From Streptomyces odontomachi (GTDB lineage Bacteria; Actinomycetota; Actinomycetes; Streptomycetales; Streptomycetaceae), in the NCBI RefSeq assembly GCF_024435355.1, contig NZ_JAMJWG010000018.1:62001-126000 (forward strand): 64,000 bases of DNA, given 5' to 3'. Made by a program: the position numbers and the translations under genes. The notes under the pieces were generated by a model. It saw nothing but the letters and a program-made list of their open reading frames with translations, was not told where the DNA came from and ran no database searches. This document shows, one piece after another, positions 50,509 through 58,380 of the stretch (position 1 is the stretch's first letter; each line of letters opens with the position of its first letter).

Positions 50509-51717
50509 TCACTCCGGGCGCAGCTGGGCCTCGATCAGGTCGGCGGCGCGCCGGGTGCCGCCCTCCGCCGCCATCTGGGCCTGGATGGCACACAGCCGCC
50601 GGGCGACCACGGGGTCGCCGGCCAGGGACACCACCGCTTCCCGCAGCCGTTCGGCCGTCGCGTCGGCCAGCGGGATGTGGCGCGCGACGCCGAGGTTCTC
50701 GAGCATCCGGGCGTTGTCGAACTGGTCGACGGCCTGCGGCACGGCCACCATCGGGGTGGCGGTGCCGAGTCCCTCCTGGCTGCCGCCGGCGCCCGCATGG
50801 GTGATGAACGCGTCCGCCTGCTGGAGGATGGCCTGCTGCGGCACCCACGGGTGGACCTTCACCCGGTCCGGGATGTCGCCGAGTTCGGCCGGGTCCACGT
50901 GCCGGCCGATGGACATGACCGTGTGCCACCCGGGCAGGTCGCCGAAGGCCTTGATGCACTCCCGGTAGAAGCCGGGCTGTTTGGTGAACGTCGAACCGAG
51001 CGACACCAGCAGCACCTTGTCGTCACCCGGTGGACGCTGCCATTCGTCCGGCTTGCCGGGGCGGGGGCGGCAGGCGCCGACGAAGGTGTACACGGATCGG
51101 TCGACCCGGTCGGCGTTGGGTTGCATGACCTCGGGGATGAGGACGAGGCAGCGGTCCGGGCGGCCCATGAAGCTCTCGACGTCGAGGTCCATGCCGTTGT
51201 CGGCGATCCAGCCGGCGAAGGTGTCGAAGAAGGACCGGCCGCGCGTGGTCTGCTTGAGCGGCTCGAACAGCGGCTTGCCGACCTCCTCGTCGTACCCCTC
51301 CCAGGCGACCATGCAGGGGGAGAGCTGCATGATCGGGACGCCCCAGCGGTGCGCGAGGATGCGGGCGGGGTAGGCGGTGATGTCGTACAGCACCAGGTCG
51401 GGGCGGTCGCCCTGGTAGGCCTCGATGAGCTGCGGCAGCGCCTGCACCGCGTCGGTGAGGAACGGCTCGACGTGGTCGATCAGCTCGGTGCCCCAGGCCT
51501 CCGGGTCGTCCTCGGTGGGCAGCGTGGAGTTCCAGAGCTTCGGCTCGGCGCCGGTCTCGGCGACCTGGTCGGCGAAGGCCGGGGGGATCGCGTAGGTGAC
51601 GCGGTTCCCGCGGGTGACGAGCTCCCTGATCACTTCGAGGCTCGGGTTCACATGCCCCGGGGTCGCGATGGAGAACATGGCGATGTGGGCACGCTCGGCG
51701 GGGTTCCTACGGATCAT
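50509..51717 (-). CDS. mgt: Macrolide-family glycosyltransferase (GT1, MGT type)
   Basis: 402 residues from ATG at 51717. It is a GT-B fold UDP-sugar-dependent glycosyltransferase of the macrolide-inactivating group: HIAMFSIATPGHVNPSLEVIRELVTRGNRVTYA at the N-terminus and the C-terminal nucleotide-sugar motif VPQQAILQQADAFITHAGAGGSQEGLGTATPMVAVPQAVDQFDNARML. Relatives glucosylate macrolides at the desosamine 2'-OH and confer resistance, and some act on flavonoids. No polyketide cluster is visible. A TATAAT promoter with an overlapping perfect inverted repeat suggests repression by a TetR-like protein. Confidence 0.9.
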   Translation of the reverse strand: MIRRNPAERAHIAMFSIATPGHVNPSLEVIRELVTRGNRVTYAIPPAFADQVAETGAEPKLWNSTLPTEDDPEAWGTELIDHVEPFLTDAVQALPQLIEAYQGDRPDLVLYDITAYPARILAHRWGVPIMQLSPCMVAWEGYDEEVGKPLFEPLKQTTRGRSFFDTFAGWIADNGMDLDVESFMGRPDRCLVLIPEVMQPNADRVDRSVYTFVGACRPRPGKPDEWQRPPGDDKVLLVSLGSTFTKQPGFYRECIKAFGDLPGWHTVMSIGRHVDPAELGDIPDRVKVHPWVPQQAILQQADAFITHAGAGGSQEGLGTATPMVAVPQAVDQFDNARMLENLGVARHIPLADATAERLREAVVSLAGDPVVARRLCAIQAQMAAEGGTRRAADLIEAQLRPE

Positions 51718-51730
51718 GTGATGCACCCTA

Positions 51731-51758
51731 ACGAGACGATACGTCTCGTGCAATTATA
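51731..51758 (-). promoter_or_regulatory. mgt promoter with perfect inverted-repeat operator
   Basis: On the minus strand TATAAT (51758-51753) is a consensus -10. Just downstream, ACGAGACG-ATA-CGTCTCGT (51731-51749) is a perfect 8-bp inverted repeat over the expected transcription start, ending 13 bases before the ATG of mgt. The form is typical of TetR-family operators. No clear -35 is seen. Confidence 0.7.
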
Positions 51759-51821
51759 TTCCCCGGTGTCCGCCGGGCGTCCGCGCTCGCCGGACAGGAG
51801 GACCGGACGGGAAAGCGGACG

Positions 51822-52601
51822 TCATCCCGTGACGATCATCAGCGGGTGGGCCGCCGCCCGGGGACGCCGCACCAGGTCGACCTCGAAGCGGCTGCGGTCG
51901 CCGCGGTGGTAGGCGACGAAGCTCTCCACGGGACTGCCGTCGGGACCGAAGCTCGTGCTGCGCAGCGCGAGGACGGCCGCGCCCTCGGCGATGCCGAGGT
52001 GGCGGGCGAGCGCGGGGCCCGCGGTGGTCGCCTCGACGGAGCGGTGCCCGCGCGCCAACCGCACCCCGTACTCCCCCTCCAGCAGGGCGTACAGGGACCG
52101 GTGGGTCAGGTCCTCGTCCAGCAGGCCAGGCGCCAGGCGCTCCGGGACATGGGTGACGGTGAGCACCCACGGCTCCTCGTCCACGAACCGCAGCCGCTCG
52201 ATGAGGATCACCGGCTGACCGGGGTCGAGGTGCAGCTCGGCCGCCACCTGGGTGTCCGCGGGGACGAGTTCCAGCCGGCGGACGTCGCTGCGCAGCGTCG
52301 AGCCGCGCAGGGCCACGTCCTCGTAGAGCCCGGTGAGCGACTGCACCAGGCCCTCGGCCGTCCTGGGCGGGGAGACGAAGGTCCCGCGGCCCTTGATGCG
52401 CTCGATGACACCCTCGGACTCCAGCTCGGAGAGCGCCTGGCGGACCACCGTGCGGGAGACCTCGTAGCGCTGGCACAGCTCGTGGTCGCCCGGCAGTCGG
52501 GTACCCGGCTCCAGCTCGTGGCCCTGGATCTCCGCCAGCAGGATCTGCTTGAGCTGGTGGTAGAAGGGCAGCGGCGAGGAACGGTCGATACCTGTCTGCA
52601 T
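51822..52601 (-). CDS. GntR-family regulator, HutC/UTRA type
   Basis: 259 residues from ATG at 52601. Winged helix PFYHQLKQILLAEIQGHELEPGTRLPGDHELCQRYEVSRTVVRQALSELESEGVIERIKGRGTFV, then the UTRA ligand domain (LRSDVRRLELVPADTQVAAELHLDPGQPVILIERLRFVDEEPW; LEGEYGVRLARGHRSVEATTAG). It follows the sugar operon with a 76-base gap and is the obvious candidate regulator; a metabolite of that pathway would be the ligand. An AT-rich stretch (GGATAACAAATAACG, 52611-52625) upstream could be its own promoter. Its ribosome binding site is weak. Confidence 0.9.
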   Translation of the reverse strand: MQTGIDRSSPLPFYHQLKQILLAEIQGHELEPGTRLPGDHELCQRYEVSRTVVRQALSELESEGVIERIKGRGTFVSPPRTAEGLVQSLTGLYEDVALRGSTLRSDVRRLELVPADTQVAAELHLDPGQPVILIERLRFVDEEPWVLTVTHVPERLAPGLLDEDLTHRSLYALLEGEYGVRLARGHRSVEATTAGPALARHLGIAEGAAVLALRSTSFGPDGSPVESFVAYHRGDRSRFEVDLVRRPRAAAHPLMIVTG

Positions 52602-52677
52602 GTCATGAGAGGATAACAAATAACGACCGTTCCCCTTCTGGCCCAAGACCGTTGGCCTTCCGGCCCGAGAGGACCGT

Positions 52678-53685
52678 TCAGCCGGCCGCGGCGTCATCCG
52701 TGGTGTCTGTGGCGTCATCCGCACCGGTGTCCCGCGGGCTCCACGCCAGCCAGCGCGCCGGGTTCCCGACCAGCATCCGCCGCACCGCGGCAGCACCGAC
52801 CGCTGCCCGCACCCGCGGCAGGAAGCGGACGAAGAGGTAGCGCAGCCCGGGCATCCCGCCGTACGCCAGGTACCGGCTGCGCCGGGCGACGTCGCCGCCG
52901 AGCAGCACCCCTTGCGCGCCGCCGTCCGCCACGACCCGGGCGAGGCAGTCGACGAGCACCGAGTCCGGCACGCGGGCGTGCCGGGCGGCGCCGTCGTAGC
53001 CGAGCAGGGCGCCGCGGGCGATCAGCTCCAGGTGCAGCCCCGGGTCGGGGTTCCGGTCGGCGTGCGCCAGCGCGACCCGGTCCGCGGGGCAGCCGTGGCC
53101 GGCCAGCAGGTCCAGCACCTCATGGCCGGCGCTGCCGTGTTCCAGGTGGACCATGACGGGGGCGCCGGTCTCGGCCGCGCTCTCGCCGACGGCGGCGATG
53201 ACCCGCCGCTCGAAGGGGCTGACGGACCAGTAGCCGATGCCCGCCTTGAGGAGGCCGGCCCGTACCGGACCGCCGTCCGGCGCCGTGGCGGGCGAGCCGT
53301 CGGACTCCGCAAGACCGGTGCGCAGGTCGTGCAGGAAGCGTCGGCGCAGGCCGTCCACGGACTCGTCCAGCAGCGGGTGGCCGGCGGCGTAGTGCGGCTC
53401 GCGGTGGGCGCCGGTGGTGTGCACGATCGCGAGCCCCGTGGCGGCCGACACCCGGGCCACCGCGGACGGGCGCTGCCCGAGGCCGGTCGGGGTGGCCTCG
53501 ACCATGGCGTCCGCGCCGGACTCCTTGAGCGAGCCGGCCTCCTGGGTCGACGCGGCCTCGTCGTCGAGTTCGTCGCCCGGCAGCAGCGGCGTGACCTGGA
53601 ACAGGTGCTCGTGGTAGTCGACGGCGCCCAGCCCGCCGGGGTCGAGGTCGCCGAGGACGGTCCGCACCACGCGCTGCCCGGTCAT
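52678..53685 (-). CDS. Phosphotriesterase-family metal hydrolase (probable lactonase or esterase)
   Basis: 335 residues, last catalytic gene of the sugar operon, coupled by ATGA to the gene before it. The binuclear metal ligands of the family are visible: DYHEHLF, LLKAGIGYW (bridging Lys), APVMVHLEHG, VALAHADRNPD, and the final Asp in LLGGDVARRS. Family members are lactonases, phosphotriesterases and deacetylases; in a sugar operon hydrolysis of a sugar lactone or acyl-sugar phosphate is likely. The C-terminus has a short acidic Thr/Asp tail. Confidence 0.85.
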   Translation of the reverse strand: MTGQRVVRTVLGDLDPGGLGAVDYHEHLFQVTPLLPGDELDDEAASTQEAGSLKESGADAMVEATPTGLGQRPSAVARVSAATGLAIVHTTGAHREPHYAAGHPLLDESVDGLRRRFLHDLRTGLAESDGSPATAPDGGPVRAGLLKAGIGYWSVSPFERRVIAAVGESAAETGAPVMVHLEHGSAGHEVLDLLAGHGCPADRVALAHADRNPDPGLHLELIARGALLGYDGAARHARVPDSVLVDCLARVVADGGAQGVLLGGDVARRSRYLAYGGMPGLRYLFVRFLPRVRAAVGAAAVRRMLVGNPARWLAWSPRDTGADDATDTTDDAAAG

Positions 53686-54593
53686 CGCAACGCCTCGGCG
53701 GCGGCGGAGAGTTCGTCGACGACCTCGGGCGGCATCGGGATGCCGAAGATCTCGGCGATCGCCTGGGACCAGCCGTGCACGAAGTACCGCCAGCCGTCCA
53801 CCACCGTCAGCTCCCGCTCGGCCCGCTGCTCTTCGGCCTGCCGCAGGAGGTCCAGGGCGCCCCGGTAGTTCAGCTCCCACACCACGGCCCGGCGGGGCAG
53901 CACGGCGCCGGCGGGCAGCGGGCTGCCGGGGCGGTCCTTGCCGAGGCCCGTCGCGTTGATCACCAGGCTGCCGGGCGGCAGGTCGTGCAGCACGGCCGCG
54001 ATGCGCTCCGGGTGCGCGGCGGCGGTGCGCACGGTGGTGCCGTGCCCGGCGCCGACGACCTCGGTGAGACGGGCCAGGCGTTCGGGCACGGTGTCCAGCA
54101 CGTGCAGGGTGCGGGGCGGGTCGGCGCGCCGGGTGAGGTACCAGGCGATCGCGGTGCCCGCGCCGCCCGCGCCCAGGCAGAGCACCTCGGCCCCGGTGGC
54201 GAAGTGGTCGGCGGTGAGCATCTCCTCCAGGGCGAGCCCGGCGGTCAGCGGGTCCTTGGCGGCGCCGTACAGCCGCCCGTCGCGCACCGTCACCGAGGAC
54301 ACCTCGCCGCAGGTGACGGCGAAGTCGTCGAAGCCGTCGAAGAGGTCACCGGCGGCCTCGTACAGCGCGATCTTGTGGGTGGTCACCAGCGCGCCGGCGC
54401 AGTCCGGGTCGTCGCGCAACGCGAGTGCGGCCCGGCGGTACTCCTCGGGCGGTGCGTCCACCGGGACGTCGAGTCCGCTCAGGTCCACGTCCAGACCGAG
54501 CAGCTCCGCCCAGCGGGGGAAGACCCGCATGATCGACGAGTGTCCGGTGGACACGCCGACAAACCGCATCCGACGACGACCACGCCCGCTCAT
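53682..54593 (-). CDS. Shikimate-dehydrogenase-like NAD(P) oxidoreductase
   Basis: 303 residues from ATG at 54593; ATG at 54569 is an alternative. The fold is that of shikimate dehydrogenase: N-terminal substrate domain (MRFVGVSTGHSSIMRVFPRWAELLGL, VTTHKIALYEAAGDLFDGFDD with the catalytic Lys) and C-terminal Rossmann domain (EVLCLGAGGAGTAIAWYLTRR, VINATGLGKDRPGSPLP). The usual opening GxPxxHSLSP is replaced by GVSTGHSSIM, so shikimate itself is unlikely as substrate. It lies within a sugar-catabolic operon. Its 5' end was duplicated, leaving a 214-bp remnant upstream. Confidence 0.85.
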   Translation of the reverse strand: MSGRGRRRMRFVGVSTGHSSIMRVFPRWAELLGLDVDLSGLDVPVDAPPEEYRRAALALRDDPDCAGALVTTHKIALYEAAGDLFDGFDDFAVTCGEVSSVTVRDGRLYGAAKDPLTAGLALEEMLTADHFATGAEVLCLGAGGAGTAIAWYLTRRADPPRTLHVLDTVPERLARLTEVVGAGHGTTVRTAAAHPERIAAVLHDLPPGSLVINATGLGKDRPGSPLPAGAVLPRRAVVWELNYRGALDLLRQAEEQRAERELTVVDGWRYFVHGWSQAIAEIFGIPMPPEVVDELSAAAEALR

Positions 54594-54807
54594 GCGACCC
54601 GACCCGTCACCGCACGACCCGCCGGACCACCCGGCGACGGCTCCGCGCCGACCGGGTGCCTCGGGCGGCGGCCCGCCAGCACGTCGAACCCCATCACACC
54701 CACCTCCAGGCCAAACAACTCCGACCAACCCGGAAAACCCGCATGATCGACGAGCACCCGATGGACACCCCGACGAACCGCATCCGACGACGACCACGCC
54801 CGCTCAT
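54594..54807 (-). pseudogene. 214-bp tandem duplication remnant between two operon genes
   Basis: The segment repeats the end of the hydroxyacid dehydrogenase gene and the start of the shikimate-dehydrogenase-like gene with an exact 214-bp offset (for example ATG at 54807 and 54593; second ATG at 54783 and 54569). The copied dehydrogenase start reads MRFVGVSIGCSSIMRVF, then loses one base relative to the intact gene and stops near 54694. The dehydrogenase-end copy is nearly identical over about 100 bases. Confidence 0.88.
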
Positions 54808-55826
54808 GCGACCCGACCCGTCACCGCACGACCCGCCGGACCACCCGGCGACGGCTCCGCGCCGACCGGGTACCTCGGGCGGCGGCCCGCCAGCACGTCG
54901 AGCACGCCGTCCACCGCCATGGTGCCCATCCGGTCGACGGCCTGCTCGGTCTGGGCGCCCAGGTGCGGGGTGACGACGACCCGGTCACGCAGGTCGTCGG
55001 CGAGCAGGGGCGAGTGGGCCGCACGGCTCTCGGTGGCGAGGGTGTCGGCGGCGTAGCCGAACAGCCGCCCGCTGCGCAGCGCGTCGGCCACCGCCGTCTC
55101 GTCCACCAGGTCGGCGCGCGCGGTGTTGACGATCACCTGACCGTCCCGGGCCGCGGCCGTCCAGTCGGCGTCGACGAGCAACCGGCCACCGGGCGTGTGC
55201 AGCGCGACGACGTCGGCCGCTGAGCGCAGCTCGTCGAGCGGGACCGGCCGGGCGCCGGCGGCCCGTACGGCATCGTCGGGCACGTACGGGTCGTGCACCA
55301 GCACCGTGCACCCCAGGGCGCGCAGCCGCTCGGTGACGCCCCGGCCGATCCGCCCGAAACCGACGACCCCGGCGACGGCCGCACCGAGTTGACGCCCCCG
55401 GGTGACGGTCCACACCCCGGCCCGTACCCGCGCGTCGCCCGCGGGGACGGCGCGCAGCGCGGCCAGCAGCAGGGCCAGGGTGTGCTCGGCGACGGCCTCG
55501 CTGTTGGCTCCCGGGGTGTGCGTGACGGTGACGCCGGAGTCCCGTGCCGCGTCGAGGTCGACGGCGTCGACGCCCACGCCGTGCCGGGCGAGCACGCTGA
55601 GCGCGGGGGCCAGCGCCAGGTGGGCGGCGGTGACGGGAGCGGTCCCGGCGATCCAGGCGACGGCCTCGCCGAGCGGGCCGCGCAGCGCCGCCGGGTCATG
55701 GCCCGGATCGGCGCGCAGCACCGTCAGTCCTGCGGCGGTGAGCCGGCCCGTCAGGTCGGCGCTGCCGGTGGAGAACGAACGGGAGGTCACCACGACCGCC
55801 CGGTGCGTGCGGTGCGGCGGCGTCAC
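54804..55826 (-). CDS. D-2-hydroxyacid dehydrogenase (SerA/phosphoglycerate dehydrogenase-like)
   Basis: 340 residues from GTG at 55826, overlapping the kinase stop. NAD-binding motif VVGFGRIGRGVTERLRALG, catalytic Arg in VNTARADLVDE and catalytic His in VVTPHLGAQTEQAVDRM are in the expected order. It oxidises a D-2-hydroxy acid or reduces the 2-oxo acid; no ACT regulatory domain, so it is not a typical biosynthetic SerA. The operon context suggests it handles a sugar acid or its phosphate. Confidence 0.9.
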   Translation of the reverse strand: MTPPHRTHRAVVVTSRSFSTGSADLTGRLTAAGLTVLRADPGHDPAALRGPLGEAVAWIAGTAPVTAAHLALAPALSVLARHGVGVDAVDLDAARDSGVTVTHTPGANSEAVAEHTLALLLAALRAVPAGDARVRAGVWTVTRGRQLGAAVAGVVGFGRIGRGVTERLRALGCTVLVHDPYVPDDAVRAAGARPVPLDELRSAADVVALHTPGGRLLVDADWTAAARDGQVIVNTARADLVDETAVADALRSGRLFGYAADTLATESRAAHSPLLADDLRDRVVVTPHLGAQTEQAVDRMGTMAVDGVLDVLAGRRPRYPVGAEPSPGGPAGRAVTGRVA

Positions 55827-57328
55827 GAGGCCCCCTTCGTACGGGTGTCGAACCACGGTTCCAGCCGTGCGTAGGCATCCAGGAAGATCCGGTGCTGCTC
55901 GGCGTAGCGGGCGCTGCGCCGGGTGTCGGGGACGAACTCGGCGGTGGTGCCGGCGAGCTGGCGGGCGACGCCGAAGTCCTCGGCGAGACCGAGGCCGACC
56001 AGCGCGGTCACCGCGGCGCCCAGGCTGTTCGCGTCCTCGACGATGCTGCGCCGGCGCACCGGCACCCCCCACACGTCGGCGAGCACCTGGAGCCAGACGT
56101 CGCTGCCGGCGCCGCCGCCGATCACGTCGACCCCGTCGACCGCGATACCGCCGTCGGTGAAGGCGCCGATGCAGGTACGCAGGTTGAACGCGACGCCCTC
56201 CAGGACGGCGCGTACCAGGTGGCCCCGGTCGTGGTGGCGTTCGAGGCCGGCGAAGACCCCGGCGGCGGCCGGGTTCCAGTACGGCGAGCGCTCACCGAGC
56301 AGGTGCGGCAGGAAGAACAGTCCCTCGTCGGCCGCCCGTGCCTGTCCTGCGGCTGCCAGCAACGGACCGTAGCGGTCCGGGCCGGGGCCGGGTGCGAGCA
56401 GGTCGACGACCCACTCCAGGCAGGCGCCGCCGGCCTGCATCGTGGTGGTGGGCACGTAGTGCCCGGGCACCACGTGGTCGAACGTCATCGAGCGCATCCG
56501 CGGGTCGTGCAGCGGCGCCTCGGCGGCCACCGAGATCCACGAGGAGGAGCCCAGGTAGGCGTACGGCCCGTCCGACGCGGCGACGATCCCGGCGCCCACG
56601 GCCGCCATCGGGCCGTCGCCGCCGCCGGTCACCACCGGCGTGCCGGCCGGCAGGCCGACCTCGCCGGCCGCCTGCTCGGTCACCCGGCCGGCGACCGACG
56701 TGGCGGGCACGATCTCGGGCAGCAGGTCGAGGGGGACCTCAGCGGCGGCCAGCAGCCGTGTCGACCAGGTGCCGGCGCGCTGATCGTAGGCGTTGGTGCT
56801 GGAGGCGTCGGACGGGTCGGTCACCAGGCGGCCGGTGAGGCGCTGGGTGACCAGGTCCTTGGCGAGGCAGACGTGCCGGGTGCGGGCCCACACGTCCGGC
56901 TCGTTCTCGCGCACCCACATCACCTTGGTCAGCGAGTAGGTGGGGTTGATCCGGTGGCCCAGCTCGGCGTACGCCGACGCCATGCCGAGCGCGTCGACGA
57001 GCCGGTCGCTCTGGGCGGTGCTGCGGTGGTCGGCCCAGATCATCGCGGGGCGCACCGGGCGGAACGCGTCGTCGAGGAAGACGGCACCCATCATCTGGCC
57101 GGACAGCACGACACCGGCGATGCCGCCCGGGTCGGCGCCGGCCTCGGCGAGCAGCCGCCGGGTGGCCTCGCAGACCGCACGCCACCAGTGCTCCGGGTCC
57201 TGCTCGGCGACGCCGCCGGCGCGGAAGTCGGTGGGATAGCCGACGGTGCAGGTGGCGAGCGGGCGGCCCTGCGTGTCGTGCAGGGACGCCTTGTCACCGG
57301 TGGTGCCCAGGTCATGCGAGATGATCAT
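55823..57328 (-). CDS. FGGY-family carbohydrate kinase
   Basis: 501 residues from ATG at 57328, coupled by ATGA to the permease gene. N-terminal phosphate-binding loop ISHDLGTTGDKASLHD, metal/substrate region SGQMMGAVFLDD, AMIWADHRST, and the C-terminal nucleotide-binding VDVIGGGAGSDVWLQVLADVWGVPV. Closest in appearance to xylulokinase-like members. It phosphorylates the imported sugar or polyol; substrate not assignable from sequence. Confidence 0.93.
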   Translation of the reverse strand: MIISHDLGTTGDKASLHDTQGRPLATCTVGYPTDFRAGGVAEQDPEHWWRAVCEATRRLLAEAGADPGGIAGVVLSGQMMGAVFLDDAFRPVRPAMIWADHRSTAQSDRLVDALGMASAYAELGHRINPTYSLTKVMWVRENEPDVWARTRHVCLAKDLVTQRLTGRLVTDPSDASSTNAYDQRAGTWSTRLLAAAEVPLDLLPEIVPATSVAGRVTEQAAGEVGLPAGTPVVTGGGDGPMAAVGAGIVAASDGPYAYLGSSSWISVAAEAPLHDPRMRSMTFDHVVPGHYVPTTTMQAGGACLEWVVDLLAPGPGPDRYGPLLAAAGQARAADEGLFFLPHLLGERSPYWNPAAAGVFAGLERHHDRGHLVRAVLEGVAFNLRTCIGAFTDGGIAVDGVDVIGGGAGSDVWLQVLADVWGVPVRRRSIVEDANSLGAAVTALVGLGLAEDFGVARQLAGTTAEFVPDTRRSARYAEQHRIFLDAYARLEPWFDTRTKGAS

Positions 57329-58380
57329 GTGGTTCCCATCGAGGCCGAACGCGGGCGCCGGCTCTGCAACTGGTCGAGCCCGACGGCGATCACCATCAGG
57401 GCGCCGATGACCACCTGGAGCCAGAAGGGGTCGATGGCGAGCAGCGTGCCACCGTTGTTGAGCAGGCCGACGATGATCGTGCCGAGCAGCGCGCCGACCG
57501 CCGTGCCGCGCGCCCCGAACAGGCTCGCCCCGCCGATCACGCACGCGGCGATGGCCTGCAACTCGTATCCGGTGCCGGAGGTCGGCACCCCGTTGCCGAG
57601 CCGGGAGGCCAGCAGGATGCCGCCGAAGCCGGCGACCAGACCGGACAGCGCGTACACGCTGACCAGCACCCCGCGCACCGGCACCCCGCTGAGCCTGGCC
57701 GACTCGGCGTTGGAGCCGACGGCGTACACGTAGCGGCCCCAGACCGTGCGGTGCAGCGCGAAGCCGACCGCGAGCGCGATGATGAGGGTCAGCCAGATCA
57801 GGTTGGCGACGTGGAGGGTGGCGCCGCCCGCGATCTCCTGGAAGGCGTCGGGCAGCGGCTGGATGGTGCGGCCGTGGGTGTACACCAGCGTCAGGCCGCG
57901 TGCCGCGCCCAGCATGCCGAGGGTGACGATGAACGGCGGCATCCGGAAGAACGCGACCAGCGCACCGTTCACCGCGCCCGCCGCCGCGCCCACCAGCAGG
58001 CCGAGCACGATGGCGCCGAGCGTGGCGCCGCCGGAGCTGGTCTCGAAGACCGTCTTGGCGGCGACGACCCCGGCGAGACCGGCCACCGAGCCGACCGACA
58101 GGTCGATGCCGGCGGTGAGGATCACCAGCAGCTCGCCGAGCGCGATGATCGCGTAGATGGAGACCTGCCGGCCCAGGTTGTCGAGGTTGGTGCCGGTCAG
58201 GAAGGTGTCGGTGGACAGGCTCAGGCCGATCACGAGCAGCGCCAGGATGGGCACGCCGCTGATGTTGCGGCCGAGCAGCTCCCGCAGGCCGAGCGGTTCC
58301 TGCTCGTCGGTTCCGTCGGCTCCGCCGCCCTCCACCGCGCCGGACGCCGCCGTCTCGGCCGTGGTCGGGGGTGTCTTCAT
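57325..58380 (-). CDS. Monosaccharide ABC transporter permease (CUT2, RbsC type)
   Basis: 351 residues from ATG at 58380, coupled by ATGA on both sides. Eight to ten hydrophobic helices; the RbsC signature ALGELLVILTAGIDLSVGSVAGLAGVVAA and GRYVYAVGSNAESARLSGVPV are clear. Acts with the ATPase and binding protein of the same operon. An acidic Gly-rich leader of about 30 residues precedes the first helix. Confidence 0.94.
   Translation of the reverse strand: MKTPPTTAETAASGAVEGGGADGTDEQEPLGLRELLGRNISGVPILALLVIGLSLSTDTFLTGTNLDNLGRQVSIYAIIALGELLVILTAGIDLSVGSVAGLAGVVAAKTVFETSSGGATLGAIVLGLLVGAAAGAVNGALVAFFRMPPFIVTLGMLGAARGLTLVYTHGRTIQPLPDAFQEIAGGATLHVANLIWLTLIIALAVGFALHRTVWGRYVYAVGSNAESARLSGVPVRGVLVSVYALSGLVAGFGGILLASRLGNGVPTSGTGYELQAIAACVIGGASLFGARGTAVGALLGTIIVGLLNNGGTLLAIDPFWLQVVIGALMVIAVGLDQLQSRRPRSASMGTT

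Noticed and set aside
50509..51717. Macrolide glycosyltransferase considered as part of an antibiotic gene cluster
   Set aside because: Neighbours are DUF1697, an NTF2-like protein and sugar catabolism; no polyketide or deoxysugar genes in the window.
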